The notes under the pieces are model-generated. The model had not been told where the DNA came from. It saw only the letters and a program-made list of their open reading frames with translations, and did no database searches. The translations under genes were made by a program, and so were the position numbers. A stretch of DNA of 64,000 bases from Nyssa sinensis (Eukaryota > Streptophyta > Magnoliopsida > Cornales > Nyssaceae), in assembly GCA_008638375.1 (NCBI GenBank), contig CM018052.1:23406071-23470070 (forward strand), read 5' to 3'. Positions 1 to 11,900 of the stretch are shown one piece after another; the stretch's first letter is position 1; every line of letters starts with the position of its first letter.

Positions 1-686
1 GAAATTGATTACACATATATGGTTATATGCACTCTATAAAGTTATCAAATCATTATAATTTTCATTGGCAAAGTCATAATTGATATGCCATAAATAAACA
101 CTAGCTTAAGGTCTTGACAAGTGTTCACTAAGATCTGAAGTATGAAGACCAAATACATCAAGACACTAATCAAACTAGTACTTCCAGAATTGGTCACCTC
201 CAAAACTAGTACCTCTCTAGAACTGGTCGTCTTTAGGACTAGTACCTCTAGAACTAGTAGGGTATTAAGTAGTACACCACCTTTAGAACAAGTGGGGGTA
301 CCAAGCAATACACTACAAACCTCATAGTAAGGAATGCAGAATATCAGCAAGAAGGGGTTCCGAACTAGTCACCGTCTTCTATGGACTTTCAACTTCAGAA
401 TAAGAAAATATATATAGTTATACATAGAAACTAGCAGATATCTTCAATCCCTACTTTCATGACTTTTAATCCTACTTAACTTAAAAAATCTATAACCTAT
501 AAATAAGGTCATAAGGTATACTTTTAATTCATGTTCAATTATTCTTTTGAATTACGGTCTTTATTTCTTCACTAACTTTATCATCGAAGCGGCTACCACT
601 GAAACCTTTCCGGTGGCCCTTTGACATTGAGTTCTTGACAAGCAGTTTGAAGGAAGAAACATTCTTACCAGAAAAGTGCAACATCA
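1..686 (+). mobile_element. Diverged gypsy LTR, solo or 3' LTR, left end off the window
   Basis: From about 440 to 686 this aligns by eye with the right half of the 704-bp LTR at 44048-44751. It shares the 'gatatct..caatccct' block, the TATA box (TATAAATA at 498-505), the 'catcg(g)agcggctacc' block and the terminal 'aaaagtgca(g)acatca' ending at 686. The part before 440 is less alike but has the same style: short imperfect repeats around 'aactagtacctc' (170-260), where the intact LTR has repeated 'ctcggccatataac' units. No primer-binding site follows 686, so this is a solo LTR or a 3' LTR. Divergence is much higher than between the two LTRs of the intact element, so it is an older relative. 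Confidence 0.65.
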
Positions 687-2640
687 ATTATCAAATCCAG
701 ACTTTTAACAGTGATCAAACTATTTTATTTGGAAGCATATTAGATGGAATTCAGCTTAAAATTCTATTACACATGTTCTAATATGACATAAACCACATTT
801 GGTTCTCCCATGAGAGGTGGAACCATCTTTTGGATTAGTAATTAGCAACTAGTCATGAAACAAACCCATATCCTAATTATACCAGAAATAAAAAACACAT
901 TTTGAAATAGAGTTTTTAGAGTAATTTCAATCTTATGTATTATAGAAAAACCCTCTTTACGAATAGGATCATCTCAATTTGAATACTAGGTAACTAGTAC
1001 AAACATATATCTAACTAAATTCAGCTATAACTGGTAATATTCCAGTTACATTATGTTTACCCTTTATCTCATCTTTATTGGATGCAATTTGTTTTGTCCG
1101 AATAAGGAACTTAAGTTGATTAGAACTGCATTTCCATTTCAAGTTTAGGAGAAATTCCACCTAAACCCAAACTTTGGTTTTAACATGTGTTTAGAAAATT
1201 AACGAAGATGAACAGCAAACTTAAAGATGTCATTGGTAAAATTTTATAGCAATATTGTTACTGATCTGTTGGCTAGTATCTCAGATAGTGAAATTTTAGT
1301 GTCCACTAAAAAATAATTAAAACTAATTGTCCTATAGAGGTGTTATTGAAAAAACTTGTGAGGATTCAAATATGCTTTAAAAAAAACCTCTCTATTTTCA
1401 TGAATTAACCAATGAACACCTTTATTTATGTAATGAAATTCCATTGTTTCAAGGAAACAAACAAATTTCTCTATTTCTTAAAACAATGAAATGTAACTAT
1501 TAGCAAGGCTTCCCATCTTCATCCCCTAAGACTAAATTTATCCTTGCTTCAGGTATCAATGCCAACGTATGCATCACAATGCTAAATTGTCCTCATGTTT
1601 AACCCAAAATCAATCATAACTCCATTAAGAGAATACTACATGGCTACTACTCAAGCTTTGTACTTGGATAACTATTGTGAAACTAAGACTTCTATTAAAC
1701 CTCCCTCCCTAATGGTTACACATGTGCTTTGTAGAATAAGTCCATTTTTTCATGAAAGCAAGACTTCTATTAAACCTCTACTTTTCTTCTTTCTCTAGTT
1801 AATTCTTAGCATCTCTACACCACTTCTCCTAGTAGCCCCCTACCATTTTCTCCCTCTGCAAATCATTGACCACCACCACCATTTGCAAATCATTTACAAT
1901 TATCATCAACCTAACCATCACAATACCCATGCTCATTTTGACCGGCCTTTTCACACTTTATTGTTGTACTCTCTGCCCACGATAGCGACCTAATCAATTC
2001 CATGGTAGCAAACATATCAATTCCCGCGACCCAATCTTCATATCAATCGATTAGTTTCTCCATAACAATTTTCTGTGACCCAATTTTCTTACAAGTTGAC
2101 AATGTTTGCAACCCTCTCTTCATGGTAGTGACTTCGATCTAGATGACGAAAATGGCATAGGCTCTCTTTTAGTGCCATCCAATGGTGGCCCAAATAGTGT
2201 ATCTAAGACATAGTGCAAAACTTTCTTCATCCAATCAAAGAATGTGGTTAGAGTGGATAGAGAATTTGGTGTAGATGGGTTAGGGTTCACGTTCAACAAT
2301 TTTGGCGTAAATAACATAAATAAGGATGTAAAGTCATTTATGATAACAATCCAAACATTTTAGGGGTAAAATAGTCATTTAAAAAATAATAGTAGTCAGC
2401 TCAATAACTTTGTTCTTCCTCTCAAATAAACAAAAAGTTAATAAATTTCTTTGGTTAAAAAGTTTCATCACGGATCTAATATTGTAAACCGTTCTTTTAA
2501 GAATCTTTTCACCGATTAACTCTATTTTATTTTATTTGTCTAACTTAAGAGTGTGTGTGAAGTCTTGAATTTAGACTATACATGGAGATTGATGACACTC
2601 GACATCCATCCTAAACAATAGACAATGCATCAAGAAAAAT
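687..2640. other. AT-rich intergenic DNA, no gene seen
   Basis: No supported gene, RNA gene or complete transposon. Short open frames at 1595-1798 and 2120-2317 (reverse) have no recognisable domain and low-complexity composition. Confidence 0.6.
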
Positions 2641-2957
2641 TAATAAGTCAGGGTGGGCCGGGCCGGGCCGAGCATTGCGGCATAGCCTAGGCAAATCGCA
2701 GTCCACCTATGATCTATTGGCCCATTCTGGGCCGCAAATGACTGATGAGTCTTCTGGAACCCATCGCGGACCCACCAAACTACATTATGCCGGGCCCCAT
2801 GCTTATTCGAACAGTTGAAGCGTGTATTCTCAAAAACTCCTCGTTTGTGTGGTGTGTATTTACTCCTCTAGTTCCAAGAACAAAGTTCAACTTCAAACAT
2901 ATCAATTACAAGATATTTTCCATAATTTCTCTGAAATTTTTTATCGTTGCGGAAAAA
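2641..2957 (+). promoter_or_regulatory. Putative promoter and 5' leader of the CIA30/Rossmann gene
   Basis: A GC-rich island in AT-rich surroundings. Several TGGGCC/GGCCCA hexamers cluster at 2654-2659, 2718-2724, 2728-2733 and near 2787. These match plant site-II (TCP-bound) elements, common in promoters of housekeeping and organelle-biogenesis genes. No clear TATA box lies close to the start codon. The transcription start is inferred, not seen. Confidence 0.45.
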
Positions 2958-5900
2958 ATGGAGTGTTGTTGTTATTATAGTTTTCCCAAGCCATCATCGT
3001 CTTCATCCTCCACCATTCTCAACTTTCAGGTATATCGCAAGTCACAGCCTACAGTCCTACAATTTTTGCAGTCCTCTTGCTTCCAATTCTCTTGTAATAC
3101 ACACACACACACACACATTTGTTATTGTCGATATATTGCTTATGTACTGGTTCAAAATGAATGATATTCATTATTTTTTTTGTGTTGTCTGCTCCATAAG
3201 ATTACTTTATCTGAAGTATAATTTTAACATTTAATTTGATTAACATATGGAAGTTAATTAAATTCTGATTGTTTTGATATTGCAGTGGTTATCATTATCA
3301 ATGATTAAATTTTGTTGTTACTTGTGCTGAGGTATCAAACTAATTTTACCATGTGTAGTTGTTTTCACTTTTCCATTCATCTTTATTTGTTTCCAAAAAA
3401 GAAAGAAGAAAAAAAAACAGCAAAAACCTGAGAATAAAGAGTTTACAGATTGAAAATTTAGCAGCTAAAAGAAAAACTAGAACATTTTGAAGTTAGGTTT
3501 ATCAAACTTGGTTAATGTTTGTTGAATCTGAAGCATCAGATGATTTAAATGATGAAGTTGCTTATGTGAGTGGTTTTGGCATGAAACTCTTTGCTGCAAT
3601 GAATACCAAATGAGTGTAGAAATTACATTCGTTTTTATAATTATGACAAGTAATCAATCGAACATGAATAGATAATGGATGAAAACTTTTTGAAACTCAA
3701 AGGAATCCAACAATACAAAGAGAGGACCTTATGGGGGTTTTCGAGCTTGGGATTCTTCATATTTCCATTTGGTGCCTTTGATATGACAAACAAGGACTGC
3801 TATAGGAATTTATTATATTTCATTCAACACACAACTCAGTAAAGCCTTACTATGATTATTTTGGACTTGCTACTTCATTTCTATTATGAAGGATAATTTG
3901 TGGATCATTCTTAAGTGTCACAAACAACTTTGATGTTTTTAGCAGAATGTCTGATATACTCTCCTTTTTCTTCATAATGGAAATTTTTAATTCCCTATCA
4001 CCACCCTCATTTTTTGTCTTGGCATTTTTTCATTTTTGCATGTCAATTTTTCCCTGCAGAAAGCAATTGTTTTATTTTCTACAACAATCAGTTTGAGAAT
4101 TTCATCAAATTGACTAATGAGTTCCAAGTTGTCCCTTTCACTGAATTCTCAAATACCAAGCATCTCATGATGTCTACGAATTCTTTATCAAAGTGACAAA
4201 CCCATAATTCTTGCAGGAGTCACTTCCTAAAAGTTATAACAAATCTATTTGGATTCTAGAAACAAAGTTACTACATAATTTTCTGTAGGATAACAGTTGC
4301 TGGAATTACTCTTCCTTTTCACACCATTTTTAAATCTATGGTCTTTCTTATCTCTTGTAACCTAATCGTAATTTTCTGTAGGATAACGGTTGCTGGAATT
4401 ACTCTTCCTTTCCACACCATTTTTAAATCTATGGCCTTTCTTATCTCTTGTAACCTAAACAACTGATATTGCAGGGTGTTTCATCATCTGTTGGAAGAAG
4501 ATCTTTTGAGAAAACTTTACGCCCTGGGGTGCTGTCTTCCCCACTTTCTAAACCATTTCTCCAACTTAATGACCGATTTCAACCCTTTGTTTACCGACAA
4601 AGCTCATTATATCCCCCTTTGAGAACATATAAGGGGCCCATTTTTTCTGAAGCTGGAAAGCAAGGTTGGGACTTTGGCAGATTTTTAAAGACACTGTATT
4701 TCTTTAATGGGCTTCCCTCTCCTGCTAAGGTTGGTCCTGGTTTCTATTCTAATTTTCATTTGGTCTAACATTAAAGCTTTCTAATGTTTCGCCTGACAAA
4801 ATTCTTTTTTTTTTGTTGAAGTTCTTTGAATTTCTGATTGAGAAACTGTCTGGTTCATCATCTAGTGAACCAGTCAAGGCAATGGACAATTCTAGTATCA
4901 TTCTAGTGGCTGGAGCCACTGGTGGTGTTGGGAGAAGAGTGGTGAACATCTTACGTAAAAAAGGATTGTCGGTCCGCGTATTGGTATTTTTCTTATACTC
5001 TTGTTTTCAAATGTTTCTTTTCTGGAGTCTTACTCAGCCGGTGGAGCTGCAGATATGCTGTTAAAACATTATGAAAAACCAAAAAACGAAAAATAGGGAA
5101 AAAAATTATTGTTAAATTTATTGGATCTGGTTTCTCATATTCCGTTTCATGAATTATTATTTTTACTCATACCAAGCATCTCTCAGGTCAGAAATGAAGA
5201 GAAGGCAAGAAGAATGCTGGGTCCAGAAGTTGACCTGGTGAGCTGCCTGCCTCTATACTGAGCTTAGAAATGGCTACGATTCTGCCCTCACCTTGACTGT
5301 TGATTTAAAATTCATTGTTCTAGATTGTTTCACAGTCATGGAATCTAGAAATATAACTTTCCACTTATTATTTAAGCTCAATCAGACCATATTCAGACAG
5401 TCATATTTGTTTTCATAAAATATGTAATTTTGATGTACACAATTGTGTATACATACTTTTATTATTTCTCCATTTCTTTAATAGTTTTTGCAATCCTTGT
5501 GCATATTAGGGTAGGTTACTTTGCTGGCCTCCGTTAGGTCAGGTCCTTAGGCAATTCCATAGCTGATTTATTCCATCGCAATGAACAACACTGACTATAT
5601 GAAATTTGTTTCTGTGAAACTCTAGCTCTTGTGCTAAACTTAATTTTGGAAGTCCACTTTTCTGTGACAACATAGATGGTTCGTGGGCATTGAACCTCTT
5701 GTTTCCTGTTATTACATATCTATAAGAAATAAAATTAATTAGATAGAGATGAAAAATGGCAGGAACAAAAAAAATCCTTCTAAATGCATAGAATCAAAGT
5801 TAAGGACGGAAATAATACTGAAGACAAAGTTAACATTGGATTCCCAAAGAAATCCTTTTAGTGTCATCGCTCTTCTCTTTTAGCTTTAAAAAAATGCTTC

Positions 5901-8900
5901 TGAATTAGTGGAACGAGGGTACCACCGAAGAAAACATTGAACAACTTGAAAATATTAACAGCTTCTTTCAGCATGTTGGAAACTCTTGAGGACCCCCTCA
6001 ATCATATCAGACCCACTTGATGACAGTAGAGTTATTACATTTTAAGTTTAATCCGCTGATTGCAAATCAAGTGCTTCCCCCAAGCCCACAAATGCCTCCT
6101 AATTGCATTTCATAAACACAATGAATCTTGACCGACTTAGAGATGGCAAACTATCACTACCTTCTTACTTTTTCTATAACTCCCTATACCAATTTAAACA
6201 CTGTTTTCAAAAAAACACCCTTAAAATTAAGCTGTACCAAACCCAAAGGAGGGGAGGAGCACTCACTTCTAGGATGATGGCAAGAAGCAGAAATAGCAAT
6301 GGCCTCCATTCTCAGAGTGAGATTTGAGGAATAACCATGAAAGTATCAGAGAGTAGAGGCCCTTAAAAATATTGTTTAGTGAATTTTATCATAATTGATT
6401 CCACCAAATCAAAATTTTCCTATCTACTATGGTTAATCATCTACTTGGATTGTACCAAATGGAAACCATGAGATGAGAGTGCTTTTTGATGAAGCACCTA
6501 TTCCAAAGCTAGGAAGAGAGGATCTCAAAAAGGTATTACCTAACTTAAATTAGGGTAAGCAAATGATTCAATATAGAGGTCTAAATTTTTATGAAGGAAA
6601 TAAGATTGGAGACTTCAATCCACAACTTGCAATAGGAAGGAATAATTTTTTGTTTATAGGAATATTGACTAACTGGAAGTATCTTAAGAAACTTCTCCAG
6701 CATAAAAAGATGTAATGCTACAAAAAAAGCCAATAACTTCTTTTAAAAATGCAAGAAGTTTTCCCAATTAATGTCACTTGGAAATAAGAATCGGTGAATG
6801 GGATTAGGAATGAAGAAAGACCCAAGGTATCAATAATAGTTTGGAAGTGTCTTAATAAACTTGGTCGACCTAAAAAAATGTACAAAAAGTCAATAACTTC
6901 TTTTAAAAACACAAGAAGTTTTCCCAATTAATGTTACTTGGAAATAAGAATCGATGAATGGGAGCAGGAATGAAGAAAGACCCAATTGTATCAATAATAA
7001 TTATGATACAACCTAGCAAAGGATGGGTCTATGTATAGATACAATGAGAAATATTAAAAAGATTTGTTAATGGAAACAACTGCATATCGAGAAAAAAGGT
7101 AAGAATTCTTCAACTTTCCATGTAGTTTTATCAGATATTCTCGTGATTTCATTCCATGATGTGCTCCACTTGTTATTGTGGTTGGTCTTTTGTCCCTATT
7201 CTCTTGATTTGTTCCTTAATATCTTCTTTTGATTTGTTTCCACCTATGAAGTACGAACAATCTATCTTGGCTCACGTGTCTGTATCGAACACACAAAAAA
7301 AGAGTGTCGAAATTTAGACACGTTAATGACATGTTAAGGACAAGTTTTGAACATGTTTTCTGTTCCTTTTTTTTTTTTGGGGGGGGAGGGGATTCCCCCT
7401 TTTTTCTCCTCTTCTCCTATACTTTAAGCAATTTTTTAGTTATATATATATATATATATATATATAGATATATATGTTTGATGTAGTAGTTAGTAAATTT
7501 CTTTTTGAACATGAATCATGGATGTGGATGATTAAATGAAGAATTTCTTGAATTTTTATTTAATGACTTTGTTATTTTGATATCTTAATAATATTTTTGT
7601 GATTTGTGTATTTTTATGCCAATTTTGATTGAAAGAATATTATATTTTATTATGTGGTTATATATATAAAAAAAAATATTTAACTTATACTTGATGTATC
7701 TATGTTCTACTTTTTTGAGAAATGCCATGTTTGTATGTCCATGTCATGTCGTACCCGTCTCCCGTGTCTATATTTGTACTTCTTAGGTTTCCATCATAGT
7801 AAGTTGGTTCCATATGCCAGATCCACAAAATATGTTACAATGGGGTAAGATATTTTATTGCATAGTAGTTCTGTGAAGGGCTTGGCTTCTAAATGCAAGT
7901 CATTTGTAACTATCAAAAAGGATTGGAAAATGCTAAATTGAAATTGCATAAATTTCATTTATACTTTTGGAAATCTTTTGGATTGATATAAAGAGGTTCG
8001 AACCAACTATTTCCTAAACAGTTTGACACAGAATATGTCAAAAAGTTACATGTGTGGCCAATTGTGGGTCTTGAATGTGTCCATTAAGGGGAGAAAAGTC
8101 TAATAATGTTAAAAAGTTTTTTTGGGTACCAAAGAGAACCCTGTGCCGATTTTCGTATAAGGGTAAATGCTCCACACCCCCATAAGGCTTTCATGAGACC
8201 TTTTTTTTTTTTTTTTTGGGTCTTGGGTGGGTGGCCCCAAGGTTCGACTTGGGGACCTCCCAAGTCTTGCCATGGAGTCTCACCCACTTTGTCGTCTACC
8301 CCTTGGGTAAATAATGTTAAAAAGTTTTTTCCTTTACGAGTTACTGTTGATCATTTTATATGTGAAGTTGTTTAATCTGCTCTCACATCATCATGCTGGT
8401 CACATTTAGGAGGTCCACCCCTTGGTAGGATTTATATTGAACATTTGTGCTTGTTTAGTATTGTTTCCCTTGTGTATATGACCATGGAAATTCTAAATCA
8501 AGATAAGTGGGTGAGGAAAATTTGTTGTAATCTGAACCTGTGAACCATAAACCTTTTATCCATCAAGAATGCAACTCCTCATATGTGCAGATGCTGGGGT
8601 ATCTAAGCATCCATGCAAAATTCTGAATTTGGATCATGAAAATAATTGTGGATATTTGTATATGCCTTGAGCTTCCATTTATTTTGTCTGTTCCCACTAC
8701 TGTTTCCATTTGAAAATTTCTGGTATATGAAAGCTATCATTGTTCCAGTGAGAAATGATTATGTTTATGTAAGTTTAATTTACAATTGAAACGATTGCTG
8801 ATGCTTTATTTTGTAAGTGAATAATTCTTTAGTTTTGTATGTTAAGAATTTTATGGAGAACTGATAATTTTATTTCCATGTTTCCAACCACGCTTGTTTT

Positions 8901-11900
8901 CACCAAATTTTCAGATTGTTGGAGACATTACCAAGGAAAGCACTCTGGTCCCTGAGTACTTCAAAGGAGTGAGAAAAGTTATTAATGCTGTTTCAGTCAT
9001 CGTTGGCCCAAAGGAAGGGGATACTCCTGACAGGGCCAAATACAGCCAAGTATGATTATAGCCATCAATCAGATGATGAAATTTCATAAGTTTTGTATTT
9101 TTTCTTCTTGTTGTGGTGTCGGTGTGTCAATAAGAATTTTAATCCTATATTCCACCCAATTTTTGTGCTTGTATTCACCTTATTTTCTAAAATTTTCCTG
9201 CCATGTCTTTTTATTGTTCTTTTCTTCCCGTCTTACACTCTGAATGTTCAAATATGATGTTTACAGGGAATCAAGTTCTTTGAACCAGAGGTGCTGAACT
9301 GATTGCCTAGCAAGTATCTCTGGAGTCAGATTTGTACTTTACTAGGGAGCTTGATTTGCATTTCCCATTTAATTATTTTTTATAACTCACAAGTATTTCT
9401 TAATTTACTCTAGAGCTTTATTTGATTGGTCAAAGCAGATAAAAGGTGATTCACCTGAAATGGTGGAGTATATTGGGATGAAAAATCTGATTAATGCTGT
9501 GAAAGGGAGCGTTGGAGTTCAAAGTGGAAAACTTGTATATGGATTTGAAGGTACACTTGTATAAAGGGAAATTATTGATTGCCATCTATGGTGTTAGATG
9601 ATTACATGAGTATTTTTATAATTTGTTTTTATTACGTAAAACTAAAATAATTACACCCCAAAATGACAAGGTGTTCAATGTGAAGCAAGTTGGAAAGAAA
9701 AGTTAGGTCCATATAGTTATTGTGACAGGTTGATGCATATCATTGGCCACATTCATTATAAGCTTAAGCTCTTGTGTGTGTGTGTGTGTGTGTTTGTGTA
9801 TCACCCAAGGGGGGAGAACCTGTATTTACAAGAGATTAAATTTTTGTGTGTGTGTCTATATATATATATATATATCACCCAAGGGGGTAGAACCTGGATT
9901 TACAAGAGAAATCTACGAAAAGATTCCCACACACATGGGAAATTTCTTTTTGACTCAAAAATACAATAATAGAAAAAAACTATTTTTAAAAGAAAAAGAA
10001 GACAACACATCCCCTCAAAAATTTTCGTATTCCACTTTACTAAGTGCAATTTCTTTTCGTCTTCCAACCTTCTTCTTGAAAGAAAATCTCTCTGAAGCTT
10101 CTCCATTCTTTCCACTGAAGCTGGAATAGTAAATAAGGACATTCTACCTATTTGTCCCTCCACGTGTGAGTGGGGATGGCAACGAGCGGGTTTAGGTTGA
10201 AGACCCCTCAGCTTGCCCTTGCCTTGCTTAAAAAAATTTACCACCATCCCTGGCTTGCCCCATCTAGGGATGGCAACGGGAGGGTTTGGTTAGGGACCCC
10301 CGGCCTGACCCCACCCCCCTTAAAAGAACCTTCCCCATCCCTGGCCCACTTTGTTTACGAGTACATCTCATCACTCACTCCATTTATATTGTCTCATCCC
10401 ACCCTTACCATATTTAGTATAATTGGGCCAGGCGGGTCAAATTTCACACCTTTTGCTAGAAAACAGATTCAAGATATTTATTTTCAAAAGCTATTTCTGG
10501 GAAAAGAAAATCTAAATATATTTGAAAGAAAAAAAAAAATCAAAAAAAGTATTAGTAGATGCCTAAACTAACCCATGATTAATTAATCAAATGAGAGAAA
10601 ACATTTAAGAAAAAATTTAAAAAAAGAATATCGCCAAAGCATAAACATATATACTCATGATATTTTTAAAATTAGAACATAATCTAGGGTATTTTAGTAA
10701 ATTCATAATATAATTGGAGCAGGTTCACCTTTTCCAGTCCTGCCTGAACCTAGTCAAGGTTTTTAACCTTCCCCCAACCCTCCATACCCATCCTATGCGG
10801 GGCAGGGCAGGGTAGGTATTTGGACACCTGAGTCAAATGCCATCCTTAGGTACATGCTATCCCAGACCCTGATTATGTTATCCCACCCCACCCCCGTTGC
10901 CGCCCCGTCGAGTGTAATTGGGTTGGACCAGTTAGTGATTATTGTTAGAGTGGTCTTGTTTTATGTTAGTGTAGTCTTGTTTCATTAAGGGTAGTTTGGT
11001 ATTTTGTTCTTTTGTTTTAGCCCTACTATAAATGATTTTGGAATATTTTTTTATTAGGTTGAGTCTTGTATATTGAAGAACATAACAGTATTAAGATTAT
11101 CTTCTTCTTCTTTCTTTTCTTCAATTCTTTATCTATTGGATCAAAGTTTACATGTTACCAGAGCTTGATTTAAGTGTGGGAATTCAGTAAAACATTGTGG
11201 ACAGCATGGAAGAATCTGAAGCTTATTGTTCAACCGCTAATGTCATTGGATTCCGACAACAAACCACATGGTCTGGATCGTTTTTGCATGGGGATCATTT
11301 TGGTATTTTTTTTAAGAATTTTTCGAGGTCATGTGATAGGGTTTTCAATTTTGCGAATGTTTTTTTTTTTTAAAAGGCTTGAATTTGTGATCTTTTGATT
11401 CGATCTTTTTTGAAGGATTTGTTTCTTCTAATCAGAACTAAAGAGTGTTTTTTTCAGCCCATGATCGTTTTCATTGATTTAGTTGAGTTTTGTGAAGAAT
11501 AGTGGGTCAGCACTTTGATCTGGGTGCGCGTCTTGTACTGTTTGATATTGAATCAGTCAAACTGATATTTTAAGCTTGATCTTGGCCATTGATTTATGGT
11601 TGGGCTGGTGGTAATCTGCTCTTAGTTGGCTGCTGGTGTATATTATGATCTATTTTCCCTTATTTTCTTCTTTTTTCTAATTGAATATGGCAAGTGTTAT
11701 TTTTTATTTCCTTCAAGCTATCAGTGTGAAGTTAACAGGGAATAATTCCCTACTAGTTGCTAATGACACTCTATCGTATGTCATTGACAGGCATTGGATC
11801 TATTGCTTCTTCCCATTATCTCTTCCTGATGTCTATTATATTCCGTAACTTACTTCAAATTTGATCTGTGTTACTCAATTGTTTGATTTTGGCTTTCTAG

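Larger units (their letters stand above)
5238..8914 (+). other. Intron 4 (3.7 kb), repeat-bearing
   Basis: Holds a 160-bp-period direct duplication (about 6716-7005), a dispersed AT-rich repeat (7265-7790) and a SINE (8123-8309). Reading frames are short and unsupported. Confidence 0.75.

Noticed and set aside
2745..3164. 139-codon frame running through exon 1
   Set aside because: Its later part is intron 1 with (AC)n; only 2958-3029 fits the spliced gene. The in-frame upstream ATG is less likely as it lies in the promoter-like segment.
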